From Arenibacter antarcticus (GTDB lineage: Bacteria > Bacteroidota > Bacteroidia > Flavobacteriales > Flavobacteriaceae): a DNA stretch of 64,000 nucleotides. The stretch is from positions 2,342,001 through 2,406,000 of the forward strand of contig NZ_CP166679.1 of assembly GCF_041320605.1 (NCBI RefSeq), given 5' to 3'. Every line of letters begins with the position of its first letter. Positions within the stretch are counted from its first letter, which is position 1. A program made the position numbers and the translations under genes. The notes under the pieces are model-generated. The model worked only from the letters and a program-made list of their open reading frames with translations, searched no databases and was not told the origin of the DNA. Of this stretch, positions 17,066 to 26,193 are shown piece by piece.

Positions 17066-17620
17066 ATGGAGAAGTTTTATACGATACGGTTTAGACGGAA
17101 TACTGCCCAGCGGTTCAAACGGTTTTCCAAAAAAGTCTCCAGTTCCTATTCGGAGTCGTTAGAGATGATTATTGATTTTTTTGAATGGCACGGATTTTTA
17201 CCGTCGGAAAAGTTTGAAAAGAGTGTGGGTAAGGAAATCTTAAAGAACAGAAAACGGACGGAAGCGGCAATTGCCATTATTCGTCAGATTGAAAAGAGCC
17301 AAACCCTGCCCACAACTACCATGCTGGAACTTCTTTTTGAACACTCTCCCCAAAAGAAACCGGAACAAGCACCCTTGTTGATCGGGAGCCAAGAGAATGA
17401 TGTGGAAAGGGATGTGTTTTTTAAAAAGGTGGAGCAAGCCTTGGCCATGGAGAGAGAGAACACCAACCTTCATCGAGACCTAAAGCAAACAAAGAAAGAG
17501 TTTGCTTTACTGCTAGATAAAGTACAATTAGTGAAAAGTGGGTTTGGGAAACCTAGGTTGCAATTGGACATGAGTCCTGACGTTTTTGAAAATTTAAAAC
17601 AGAGGTTGAAAAAAGAATAA
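17066..17620 (+). CDS. BfmA/BtgA-family mobilisation protein
   Basis: About 185 residues. It is a relaxosome accessory protein that binds near oriT and helps the relaxase. The N-terminal MEKFYTIRFRRNTAQRFKRF and SSSYSESLEMIIDFFEWHG fit the BfmA-type DNA-binding region, and IRQIEKSQTLPTTTMLELLF is a second conserved block; a coiled-coil tail follows. I prefer the ATG at 17066; the in-frame ATG at 17015 would add 17 atypical residues. It ends four bases before the relaxase start, so the two are co-translated. Confidence 0.82.
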   Translation: MEKFYTIRFRRNTAQRFKRFSKKVSSSYSESLEMIIDFFEWHGFLPSEKFEKSVGKEILKNRKRTEAAIAIIRQIEKSQTLPTTTMLELLFEHSPQKKPEQAPLLIGSQENDVERDVFFKKVEQALAMERENTNLHRDLKQTKKEFALLLDKVQLVKSGFGKPRLQLDMSPDVFENLKQRLKKE

Positions 17621-17624
17621 CACC

Positions 17625-18650
17625 ATGTATATCAATATCACCAAACAGCATTTGGATGCTACTTTTTCCCCGAGTTCCGCAGATTTTGTGGCCTATCTGG
17701 AGAAAGAGAACGAAGGGAAACAACTGGATCAGCAGGAACATTTTTTTGATCAGCGCAACGACCGGATCGCCCCCGAAAAGGTAATCAGGGAAATAGATGG
17801 AAATACGGCCAAATTGAAAAATCTGGAGCCTAAATTCTATTCCCTGACCATCAATCCAAGTCAGCGGGAATTAAGGCATATCAATAACGACCCAAATAAA
17901 TTAAAAGAATATGTCCGGGAGGTGATGAAGGATTATGCTGCCTCCTTTTATAGGGATAAGCCCGTATCGGTCCATAGTTTAAAATATTATGCAAAGTTGG
18001 AGTATGAACGCACCTTTAAGGGATATGACAAACAGGTAAAAGAGAATCAGGTTTTTAAGGCGCAGATCGTCAAATTGGAAAATGATATCCGAATGGTATT
18101 AAGAGGTGACCTGGAAGGCAGTGTCAACGCCATGAAGAAGGAAATCACCAAACTTACTGCTCAAATTCCCCATCGTTTAAATGGGGAAGTAGTTGCACAG
18201 GGGATGAATAAGCCAGGGTTGCAGACCCATATCCATGTCATTGTAAGCAGAAAGGACGTATCCAACCGGTTCAGTCTTTCCCCCGGAAGCAAATACATGG
18301 AATCAGAATCGATTCTAAACAACAAAGTGGTCAAACGGGGATTTAGGCGGGACCAATTTTATGAAAGTGCCGAGAAAAGATTTGATGCCATGTTCAAATA
18401 TAAGCGAAATTTCGTGGAGACCTACCACGCCCGAAAGAGCCTTTTAAACGATCCGAAAATTTATTTCGCCCATCTCTTAGGACTGCCCACCAATGAACGA
18501 AGTGCTGCCTTTAAAATCATGGGAGCTGCCGGGGTAAATATCCCCAAGCTTAACATTCCTACCAACAAGGTAGAAGCCGCCCTCCAAGCCATTAAACAAT
18601 TTAAAAAGGTGATAGAAGTGGCTAAAACGGCAAGCTCAATCGGGGTGTGA
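17625..18650 (+). CDS. Relaxase/mobilisation nuclease (MobB-like, DUF5712)
   Basis: A 341-residue protein that should nick oriT and pilot the strand. It has KFYSLTINPSQRELRH near residue 68 and the metal-binding HxH motif in QTHIHVIVSRKD near residue 200. The order and length fit the Bacteroidetes MobB/DUF5712 group. A helical C-terminal region (NERSAAFKIMGAAGVNIPK) is also typical. It is flanked by bfmA and a coupling protein, the normal mobilisation set. Confidence 0.85.
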   Translation: MYINITKQHLDATFSPSSADFVAYLEKENEGKQLDQQEHFFDQRNDRIAPEKVIREIDGNTAKLKNLEPKFYSLTINPSQRELRHINNDPNKLKEYVREVMKDYAASFYRDKPVSVHSLKYYAKLEYERTFKGYDKQVKENQVFKAQIVKLENDIRMVLRGDLEGSVNAMKKEITKLTAQIPHRLNGEVVAQGMNKPGLQTHIHVIVSRKDVSNRFSLSPGSKYMESESILNNKVVKRGFRRDQFYESAEKRFDAMFKYKRNFVETYHARKSLLNDPKIYFAHLLGLPTNERSAAFKIMGAAGVNIPKLNIPTNKVEAALQAIKQFKKVIEVAKTASSIGV

Positions 18651-18686
18651 GTGTATTCGTCAAACTGGGTTAATTGATAATATGAA

Positions 18687-20303
18687 TTGATGATGATAGA
18701 CTTTTTGATATTATTAAAGGTATTGATCTATGGTGTGGGAATCGCATTGGAATATGTATCCTATAAGTGGTACAAGTATCCCTTTGCCTTCAATTTTTTT
18801 ATATTATTTCTGTTGGGAGGAATATTTCAATGGCAGCATGGTTGGCCAATTTTTATTAAAATTATGCTGTTTTGGTTGTTGCCTTTTCAGATTGCCAATC
18901 TAGGGTTTTTTATCTACTTTAATTATAGTTTAAGGAGTCCCAAGGATCCTGAAAGTTATCGTGTGAAGTTTAAATTATTGAACGGCAGCCTGGTGTTAAG
19001 GAATATACGAAGAGGGGCCTCTATTATAGGGTCGGCGGGAAGTGGCAAAACAGAAAGTGTAGTCTATAATTTTTTAAAACACTTTAACCAACACCAGTTT
19101 TCTGGAGTAATTCATGATTACAAGGATTTTGAGATTACCGAAATGGCTTTTCCCCTTTTTAAGGACTCCAAAATACCATTTCATATTATTTCATTTGATG
19201 ATATTCATAGTCGGGTGAACCCTATAGCACCACGGTATATGGAGGATGAAGAAAGTGTCAATGAGGTTTCCCGGGTGCTGTTGGAGAATCTTTTGGAGCA
19301 GCGGGAATCTATTGCCTCGGGTTCCTCAAAGTTCTTTAACGATGCCGTGGAAGGCCTTCTGGGAGGGCTTATTTGGAAGTTGAAAACTAGCCATCAGCAA
19401 TATTGTACCTTGCCACATCTTATTGCCACCTTTCAGTACCTGGATACCAAAAACTTAATACAGTTCCTGAGTTCAGATTACACTTCAAAGGCCATGGCGG
19501 ATGCCTTTATTTCCGGGCAGGATTCGGAACGCCAAACTGCAGGGGTGATGAGCACCTTGGCCAATGCCCTTAAAAAAATCAGTACCCAACGGATATTTAT
19601 GGCACTTTCCGCAGATGAAGTGCCATTGGATATCAATAATCCAGAGCATCCTTCGGTGGTTTCCATTGTGAACAACCCAAAATTTGAAACCGCCTACTCC
19701 CCGGTGATAGCCACTATTATACACACCATTACCAAGCAGTTGAGCATACGTGGCCGCCAGCGCTCCTTTATCCTTATGGAAGAAGCGCCAACGATTAGAT
19801 TGCTAAATATGCACAGGATTCCAGCAACTTTAAGGAGTTATGATATTGCTACAATCTATGTGCTACAGGATAAAATTCAAAACGATATCATGTATGGCGA
19901 CAAGGCAAGTAGAGCCATACTGAGCAACCTATCCTACCAGTTTTTTGGCAAGGCTAACGATCCCGATACGGCACGATATTACGAACGATTTTTTGAAATC
20001 GTAAAACGGCCGACAAAGAGTGTGAGCAAGGGACAGGACACCTTCAAATCCGACACAAGGATTACAAAAGGGGAGAGGGAGGTGAGTAAAATCAGGGCAG
20101 AAGAATTTTTTAGGTTGAAGGAAGGGGAGTTTATTGCCTTTGCCGATGGAAAGGATAAAAAAGTGCGCTTCCCAAAACCCAATATAGTGAAAGGGCTTCC
20201 CGCACCTAAATTCCCCATCGGTGATGGAGCAATACTGGAAAACTTTAATCGGATCCATTTGGAAGTTCAGCAGTTCCTCATATTAACGTCCAAACGTCAG
20301 TAA
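18687..20303 (+). CDS. Type IV coupling protein (VirD4/TraG-like ATPase)
   Basis: A 538-residue inner-membrane ATPase that links the relaxosome to the mating pore. Two or three N-terminal membrane segments (to about residue 80) are followed by a nucleotide-binding domain with Walker A IGSAGSGKTE (about 115-124) and Walker B SFILMEEAPT. The segment NNPKFETAYSPVIATIIHTITKQ and a TDG-like C-terminus match the Bacteroidetes coupling proteins. It lies 36 bases after the relaxase. Confidence 0.88.
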   Translation: MMMIDFLILLKVLIYGVGIALEYVSYKWYKYPFAFNFFILFLLGGIFQWQHGWPIFIKIMLFWLLPFQIANLGFFIYFNYSLRSPKDPESYRVKFKLLNGSLVLRNIRRGASIIGSAGSGKTESVVYNFLKHFNQHQFSGVIHDYKDFEITEMAFPLFKDSKIPFHIISFDDIHSRVNPIAPRYMEDEESVNEVSRVLLENLLEQRESIASGSSKFFNDAVEGLLGGLIWKLKTSHQQYCTLPHLIATFQYLDTKNLIQFLSSDYTSKAMADAFISGQDSERQTAGVMSTLANALKKISTQRIFMALSADEVPLDINNPEHPSVVSIVNNPKFETAYSPVIATIIHTITKQLSIRGRQRSFILMEEAPTIRLLNMHRIPATLRSYDIATIYVLQDKIQNDIMYGDKASRAILSNLSYQFFGKANDPDTARYYERFFEIVKRPTKSVSKGQDTFKSDTRITKGEREVSKIRAEEFFRLKEGEFIAFADGKDKKVRFPKPNIVKGLPAPKFPIGDGAILENFNRIHLEVQQFLILTSKRQ

Positions 20304-20395
20304 TTTGTTGATAACTAATTGATTTGGTGGTATGTGCTGTTTTAGGTTTTGCTCGACTTTTCGTAATTTAATAGGTAACCAAAAATGAATAGACC

Positions 20396-21157
20396 ATGTA
20401 TTTTAATCAGGCCATCTGCGATGTATATATCGGAACTGGAGCCGGAAAAAAATTGATGGAAGATATTGGGAATGCCAAGCGTTCCGTTAAGATCGTTTCC
20501 CCATTTCTTTCTCCCTTTTTGGTACGAAAGTTGATCGACCTTCACTACAAGGAAATTGAGGTGCAGCTGATAACCGTAGATACGATTGAAGATTTTTATG
20601 GGGATAGACAAAAGAATATACACCAACTTATCTTTCAGGATAGAACGATCGACAAGGAGGCAGAAGCCCAACGATTAAAATGGCGCAAAAGGAAACAACT
20701 TCTTTTCCTTATTTTGACCTTTTTGATTCTGGCACTAATTGCAACTGCAATTCTGATTCAGGAGCGGATGGTTTTATGGGGGTTTATACCGTTACTTCCA
20801 GTATGCTTCTTAATTCGGTATTATACCTCGAGAATTAGAAACGCCAAAATCTACCATTATTCCTATAGTCAGTTATTTCCCTTCAAGGTTTTTACTACTC
20901 CAGAAAGCAACTCCTATTCACATCCTTTTATCCACGGCAAGATATACTTGATCGATGATGAGATCGCTTATTTGGGCTCACTGAACTTCACTAACAATGG
21001 TACGCGAAACAACTACGAAACCCGAATCCGTATGGTTGATCGGAAAGCAGTAAAAGAGCTGGTTGCTGAATTTGAGACTCTGTTCCATAATGAAATCTAC
21101 TTAGAAAAGGAGTTGTCCGAATGGGGGAGGGAGCTTTATGTTGAGCCAGGGAATTGA
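20396..21157 (+). CDS. Phospholipase D-like membrane protein
   Basis: A 253-residue protein with a split PLD fold interrupted by two membrane helices (about 103-145). The HKD motif is read as HGKIYLIDDEIAYLGSLNFTNNG; an N-terminal half contains ICDVYIGTGAGKKLMEDI and SVKIVSPFLSPFLVRKLI. Only one full HxK motif is present, so it would need to dimerise to be active. Similar genes accompany mobilisation modules in this phylum. Substrate unknown; nuclease or lipid activity are both possible. Confidence 0.75.
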   Translation: MYFNQAICDVYIGTGAGKKLMEDIGNAKRSVKIVSPFLSPFLVRKLIDLHYKEIEVQLITVDTIEDFYGDRQKNIHQLIFQDRTIDKEAEAQRLKWRKRKQLLFLILTFLILALIATAILIQERMVLWGFIPLLPVCFLIRYYTSRIRNAKIYHYSYSQLFPFKVFTTPESNSYSHPFIHGKIYLIDDEIAYLGSLNFTNNGTRNNYETRIRMVDRKAVKELVAEFETLFHNEIYLEKELSEWGRELYVEPGN

Positions 21158-21420
21158 GGAGAGGTGTGAACTGGATAAATATTAATTGAAAAGAAAAATT
21201 AGGTTTACTTTTTCTTCTTGACCAAATCATCGAAAGAAATAATCGAATTGAAGTGGCCCCAATAGAACTTATAAGTCCGTTGCAGAAAAGCACATTTACA
21301 TTGTCTTTCGGATTCTGTTTAAAGTAAAAGACCACTCAGCCTATTCTATACTTTTTTTATAAATTTAATTGGAAAATAGATTTGTTAATTAGATGGATAT
21401 ATTTAAATCTAGACAATTTT

Positions 21421-22670
21421 TTAGTTTCGGTTAGCTTTTCTAAATAATTCAAGATGTGGCCATTCAAATCCTTTTACTCCTCTATAAGTTGAAGGATCTT
21501 TATAAATTTTTTGTTCTTTAATGAAAAACTCAATATTCTCTTTATAGATAAATGGATCTTTGATTTTATGTTGAAAGATTTTCATTTCAGTCCACAAGTG
21601 TTCCCTAATTTGTTTGTATGTAGGGTCATAAGCTAGATTGTTCCATTCATTGGGGTCCTTTTCTAAATCATATAGCTCCAACTCTTCTGGATAAAGAAAT
21701 GCATTTATTTGGTGTTGTTTGCTTACATTGCTTAACACGTAACGAGAAGCTGCTAGCAAATTTAAGTCGCGAGATGGATTGTAAATTAATTTAAATCTTT
21801 TATCTCTTATTCCAAATTGCATAAATAAAAGAATTGGAGCAGAACCCGTTGTAAAAGAGTGTATGAATTCATGTCCATTTAATATACTTGAATCTATATC
21901 TTGAAGAGTGTTGCCAACAAGGTTTTTAGGTACTTTTATATTAGCTGATTTAAGCATTGTAGGTAAAATATCTAGAGTCGAAACCATTCGGTTTTCTACC
22001 TTTCCTTGAGAGAACACTTTTGGGTAATTCAATATCATAGGAACTTTTAGTCCAGCTTCATAAACACTTCCTTTAGCTCTAGGGAAATCAGCTCCATGGT
22101 CACTAATGTAAATAATTAAAGTATTATCCCTAGCCTTTAATTTATCCAAATCACTAAGTACCATTTTGATGCCTTCGTCCAAACGATTTATACAGCTATA
22201 ATAGTTTTTCATTTCATGACGTAAATACGGTGTGTCTGATCCAATCCATGGTAAAGGTTCAATATCGTCTTTGATTTTTACAGTGGGATAACCACTTTCA
22301 GAAATTTCTATAAACTCTCTATGTGCGTCTGCGTAATTAATTATCAATAAGAATGGTTTATTTTCTTTCGCAGCATTTTTCATTACAGATTTTGCTTGAT
22401 TAGCATATTCTTCTATGCTTATAGTATTTGAAAAGTTAGCTTCTTTAATGGCACGGTGATCAATATAGTCCTCAACTAAGCGTTCGGGGTTTATGTGAGT
22501 TTTGCCTAAAAACCCTGTGTAATAACCAGCTTCTTTAAAATATGCTGGCATTGTTTTAAAGTCTTTGAACATTGCAAACTTATGAGTAGAAAGTCCAATA
22601 TGACCTGTTTGTCTAGTGTACAGTCCTGTTAAAAAGGCAGCTCTAGAGGGGCTACAAACAGAATAGGGAA
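21421..22670 (-). pseudogene. Sulfatase lacking its N-terminus
   Basis: The reading frame continues upstream of its first internal Met to about 22670 and includes the formylglycine signature CSPSRAAFLTG near 22630. The first 50-60 residues of a sulfatase, with the DDH metal site, are missing. Other visible parts are GFLGKTH, the Asp-His pair ISDHGADF and a C-terminal domain ending FEWPHLELFRKANR. It was probably a secreted sulfatase of a polysaccharide utilisation locus. Homology stops abruptly where an oppositely oriented DUF6377 fragment begins, so the gene is broken by a rearrangement and cannot be expressed from its own start. Confidence 0.82.
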
Positions 22671-23109
22671 CAAATGCTAAAGAGCTTAGAGGATGCGAAT
22701 TTCTTTAATGCTCGTTTGAGGAGCATTCAGATATCTAGAGTGTATCCATTAATAGAAAATGCATATCAGTTAGAAAGGGAGCACCAAAAAAAGAGACTTC
22801 AGACTTTACTGATCCTTGCTAGTATTTTATCAGTGTTACTGATTCTAACCATTATATTCATAATTCGCCAATTTTATAAACTTTCAGAAGCCCGTAAACT
22901 TACGTTGGTTGCAAATGAAAAACTCCAAAATAATAATATTGCTTTAGCTGAAGCAAATAGTATTAAAGAAGAATACATTGGACGGTTTCTTAACTTATGC
23001 TCTATTTATATTGAAAAAATGGGGAAACATCATCGTATCCTGAACAAAAAAGCCAAAGAAGGAAACCTTACGGAATTGTACCGACTGCTTAAATCTAACC
23101 AGTTTATAG
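22671..23109 (+). pseudogene. DUF6377 regulator fragment, broken at both ends
   Basis: About 145 codons of a membrane regulator often linked to polysaccharide loci. A juxtamembrane region is followed by one membrane helix (LLILASILSVLLILTIIFII), a coiled coil, and the conserved SIKEEYIGRFLNLCSIYIEKM and RLLKSNQF. The periplasmic TPR half is lost at the 22670 junction. The C-terminal DNA-binding part is cut by the IS66-family element at 23110; codons beyond this point are IS sequence. Confidence 0.8.
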
Positions 23110-23178
23110 GTATCCACCCCACCAAGCACATATTGCAAATTATAATATTATTTTTTAATAGACCTATTAGCGAATCAT

Positions 23179-24732
23179 CTAAGCTTGCAACTGTAATTTC
23201 TTGTAGTTCTGTGGATACAGACCTCGGATATTTTTATGATTGATGCCCATAATGTTTTCCAGTGTATACTTTAGCCACTGGTAAGGATTCACCTGATGCT
23301 TTTTACAGATGGCAAGGAAGGAGTAGATACAGGCGGCCCTTTGTGCCGCGTCATGGGAACCGGCGAACAGATAGTTCTTTCTTCCTAGGGCCAGGGGCCT
23401 GATGGCATTTTCCACTAGATTATTATCGATTTCCAGGATGCCGTCATAAAGATAGGCGCTAAGCTGATCCCAACGGTCCATGGTATACCGGAAGGCTTTT
23501 CCGATAGGGCTCTTTGGAAGCATCGGATGATTTTTTGTCTGCCCGTACATCCATTTTCCCAGTTCATTGATCACCGGCAGGGACTCTTTTAGACGAAGTG
23601 CCTTGCGTTCTTGGGGATCGAGGCCCCTTTCCCTGGCGGCAGCTTCTACCGCATATAGTTTTTGGATGTAGGTCAGCGCCTTCCCCGCACGCTCCCTATC
23701 ATTATCCAGGGCCTTGTCGAATTCCCTTCGTGCGTGGGCCCAGCAGTTCAGATAGGTGACCCCCTCACGTTTGCCTATCTTGTCATAGACAATATAGCCA
23801 TCGGTTTGGAGGTAGCCCTTAAATCCGGCCAATACATGATTGGCGGCCTCCCGGCTACGCCCGCTCCGGTAATCAAAGAGTACGGTACCCTCCATAGGAC
23901 TATGGTACACCCAGTAATACCCTTGATGGGTGGTGCCTTTCCTGTTCTTATCGATGACCTTGATCGGACTCTCGTCCGCCTGCAGATACCCTTGGGACTT
24001 GGTGTCCTCCAAAAGGTATTGGTAAAGAATATCCAGTATTTTAAGGCTCTGTCTGGTCCAGCCCTCCAGGGTCGAGGAGGCTATCGGGATATTCTGTCTT
24101 TTAAACCGCTGGAGCTGTCGGTAGAGCGGGAGATGGTCCTGATATTTATCGACTAGGATAGAGGCCAACAATCCTGCCCCGGGAATACCCTTTTCGATCA
24201 CCCGATCGGGAAGTGCACCTATTACCACTCCTTCTTTATTTTTGGGAGCATACTTATAGCGGATGTAGCGTTTGATGTAGTATTTGGCGGGCTCGTATTC
24301 CAGTTCCTCGGTCACTTCTTCCCCGATGCATACCATATCGGTCAGATCGCCCTCGGGGTAGATCTTGATCTCTTCCACGGGCAGGTGGTCCGGAAGGGCC
24401 ACCCTTCCCTTATGGGCCGATGTCCTTTTGCGTCTCTCATAGGTGAGTTTTTCCTTGAGCTCCACCTCTTGTTCCTCCGCCTTTCCAGGTTCCATTTCAA
24501 AGGGAAGGCTCATTTGGTTTTTATCGCCCTCGAAGCGTTCCCTTTTCTGGCCATAGACCAGACGTTTGTAATAGGCCAATTGGAATTTAAGGTCGGTATT
24601 TTCTCTTTCTGCCCTGGCAAGGTCACGCTCGACTTTTACGAATCTTTTGACCTGCTTTTGAATGGATCCCCCCTGCTTTTCAAGCAGCGCTAAAAGTTCA
24701 TCTTTAGAGAGGTTTTCCAAGGGTTTTTGCAT
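23179..24732 (-). CDS. tnpC: IS66 family transposase TnpC
   Basis: A 517-residue DDE transposase. The N-terminal coiled coil (LLALLEKQGGSIQKQVKRF) and FKLQ..YYKRLVYGQKRER segment are followed by a zinc-finger/HTH region, then the catalytic domain with YLQADESPIKV (first Asp), FKGYLQTDGY (second Asp) and IDNNLVENAIRPLALGRKNYLFAGS (Glu region). The C-terminus ends in the usual NPYQWLKYTLENI..N. The length is normal and there is no internal stop, so it may be active. An alternative plus-strand frame over it is a shadow. Confidence 0.95.
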   Translation of the reverse strand: MQKPLENLSKDELLALLEKQGGSIQKQVKRFVKVERDLARAERENTDLKFQLAYYKRLVYGQKRERFEGDKNQMSLPFEMEPGKAEEQEVELKEKLTYERRKRTSAHKGRVALPDHLPVEEIKIYPEGDLTDMVCIGEEVTEELEYEPAKYYIKRYIRYKYAPKNKEGVVIGALPDRVIEKGIPGAGLLASILVDKYQDHLPLYRQLQRFKRQNIPIASSTLEGWTRQSLKILDILYQYLLEDTKSQGYLQADESPIKVIDKNRKGTTHQGYYWVYHSPMEGTVLFDYRSGRSREAANHVLAGFKGYLQTDGYIVYDKIGKREGVTYLNCWAHARREFDKALDNDRERAGKALTYIQKLYAVEAAARERGLDPQERKALRLKESLPVINELGKWMYGQTKNHPMLPKSPIGKAFRYTMDRWDQLSAYLYDGILEIDNNLVENAIRPLALGRKNYLFAGSHDAAQRAACIYSFLAICKKHQVNPYQWLKYTLENIMGINHKNIRGLYPQNYKKLQLQA

Positions 24733-24806
24733 AGGTCGAAGATACGGAAAATGATGTTATTGACCAAGCGGAATCCCTTGTATTCATTGATTTTTTATCG
24801 CTTTTT

Positions 24807-25148
24807 TCACCGTGGATACCGAAGTTTTTGATGAGCCTTTTTTATCTGAAGTCCCTCGACCATCAGCACCAGTTCGGACCAGGTAATAGTGGAAGAACTG
24901 CCCTGAAAGATGGGCGGGGTAAAACTGCCCTGTTCCAGACGTTTGTAATATAGTACAAAACCACCGGCCTCCCAGTGCAGCAGTTTGAGGTGCGTACGGT
25001 TGCGATTCAGGAAAATGAATACATCCCCACTGGCCGGCTCCCTTCCCAGTTCATTTTGGACCAGACCGCTCAGGCCATTGAAACTTTTGCGCATATCGCA
25101 CGGCCTTGGATAAAAATGGTAGGTATGGTAAGAACCCAGGACAAACAT
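24807..25148 (-). CDS. tnpB: IS66 family accessory protein TnpB
   Basis: A 113-residue Orf2-like protein needed for IS66 transposition. The signature is YHFYPRPCDMRKSFNGLSGL, then GDVFIFLNRNRTHLKLLHWE and GGFVLYYKRLEQGSF. It overlaps the stop of tnpA at base 25148, the normal translational coupling of this family. Confidence 0.95.
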   Translation of the reverse strand: MFVLGSYHTYHFYPRPCDMRKSFNGLSGLVQNELGREPASGDVFIFLNRNRTHLKLLHWEAGGFVLYYKRLEQGSFTPPIFQGSSSTITWSELVLMVEGLQIKKAHQKLRYPR

Positions 25149-25423
25149 TAGTAAAGCCTGAGGAGTTTGCCGATCAATGGAATTTGTGAGGTACTCAACC
25201 GGATACGGGTGCCATTGGGATAAATAAGTTCCAAGATCCCATCCGGGACCGGGTCGGAGTCTATCTCTACAAATCCTATGGCACCTACCTCCTCGGCCCT
25301 CTTTTTTTTCCAGTAATAGAAGGTGGAGGGCAGCAGACCTTTGGCCTTACAGAAGTCCCTCCCATTAAGGGGACTGCTCTCAAATTCTCCGATTAGGGCA
25401 AACATTTCCTGTTCCTTGCTCAT
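25148..25423 (-). CDS. tnpA: IS66 family accessory protein TnpA
   Basis: A 91-residue small protein with an HTH-like region (GRDFCKAKGLLPSTFYYWKKK) and a short basic tail, as in IS66 Orf1. It is the first gene of the IS operon, 45 bases from the right terminal repeat, so its promoter must be in or near that end. Confidence 0.88.
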   Translation of the reverse strand: MSKEQEMFALIGEFESSPLNGRDFCKAKGLLPSTFYYWKKKRAEEVGAIGFVEIDSDPVPDGILELIYPNGTRIRLSTSQIPLIGKLLRLY

Positions 25424-25494
25424 CTTATACTATTTTTGGGCAAAGCTAAATCCAAGAAATCAGGTTAGCAATATGTGCTTGGTGGGGTGGATAC

Positions 25495-25894
25495 AGGTAT
25501 GATTCTATCCTTAATGTTAATTAGTTTTTATTTCGTGTATGGAGAAGAGTTGGGCATAGGAAGTATTTATCTTTTAATCCTCTTCCTTTTTTATGTTTTT
25601 GCTACTGCAATTAGTATCTCCGCAGTCATTTTTGTATTGCTGTCCGAGATGTACCCCAATCAAATTCGCGGAATTGCGATGTCTATTGCTGGATTTTCGC
25701 TTTGGGTAGGGACTTATCTTATAGGGCAACTTACTCCTTGGTTGTTAGAGATTTTAGCACCAGCCGGCACATTTTTACTGTTTGCAATTATGTGTTTGCC
25801 GTATCTTTACTTAATGTGGAAATACATACCTGAGACAGCGGGTAAATCATTGGAAGAGATTGAGGCTTATTGGCTAGAAGAGCCTAAAGTATAA
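25495..25894 (+). pseudogene. C-terminal fragment of an MFS sugar porter
   Basis: About 133 codons remain of a major-facilitator sugar symporter. Four membrane helices are seen, with the conserved VLLSEMYPNQIRGIAMS (sugar-porter PESPR-like loop region) and the C-terminal motif PETAGKSLEEIE. The 5' part is replaced by the IS66-family right end; the apparent start codon before it is IS sequence. It is a third remnant of a carbohydrate locus. Confidence 0.85.
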
Positions 25895-25956
25895 TACTAT
25901 ATTAAGTCCACGAGATTGTGGTGTAAAATGTGGAGATCCAACTATAAAGGAATGTA

Positions 25957-26091
25957 ATGTTTAATTCAAAGGTAATACTTGGCTCTTATTATAAAATTAC
26001 GCATTTTAAATTAGTTGAAATTACCGAGCGAATAAATACCCTCAATTTCGGTCCGGTTGTCAGATGGTTTAATGAAGTTTCTGATTTTTAA
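25957..26091 (+). CDS. Small unassigned ORF (44 aa)
   Basis: The frame MFNSKVILGSYY ending GPVVRWFNEVSDF has a coding-like composition and lies between the sugar-porter tail and the end of the tra operon. I do not recognise a family. It may be another truncated gene of the wrecked polysaccharide locus or chance. Confidence 0.25.
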   Translation: MFNSKVILGSYYKITHFKLVEITERINTLNFGPVVRWFNEVSDF

Positions 26092-26193
26092 TAGAATATA
26101 TATATTCTATTTTAATGGAGTGAAGTCGGTTTTGTTACCCTTATATCAAGTTCTTCACCTAGAGTATATTCTTAATGTATCGTTGCCCTTTGT

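Larger units (their letters stand above)
23110..25494 (-). mobile_element. IS66-family insertion sequence with 27-bp perfect terminal repeats
   Basis: The left end GTATCCACCCCACCAAGCAC.. (23110-23136) is repeated exactly inverted at 25468-25494. The element carries three minus-strand genes in the usual IS66 order. The 8-base flanks are GTTTATAG and AGGTATGA, so no target duplication is visible. Different truncated genes lie on the two sides. Confidence 0.93.

Noticed and set aside
16815-17066. 83-codon minus-strand frame in the putative oriT
   Set aside because: It covers the hairpin cluster, has no family similarity and runs antisense to the bfmA leader.
21158-21420. Minus-strand tail ending FDDLVKKKK near 21208
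   Set aside because: Looks coding-like over about 30 codons, but a stop precedes it and no family could be recognised.
22674-23243. DUF6377 frame taken as one 189-codon gene
   Set aside because: Codons after 23109 are the end of the IS66-family element, so the frame is a chimera.
23662-24156. 164-codon plus-strand frame inside the IS66-family element
   Set aside because: Antisense shadow of tnpC, which has full family motifs.
25475-25894. Sugar-porter frame starting at 25475 as a full gene
   Set aside because: The first codons lie in the IS66-family terminal repeat, and the protein lacks at least eight of the twelve helices.
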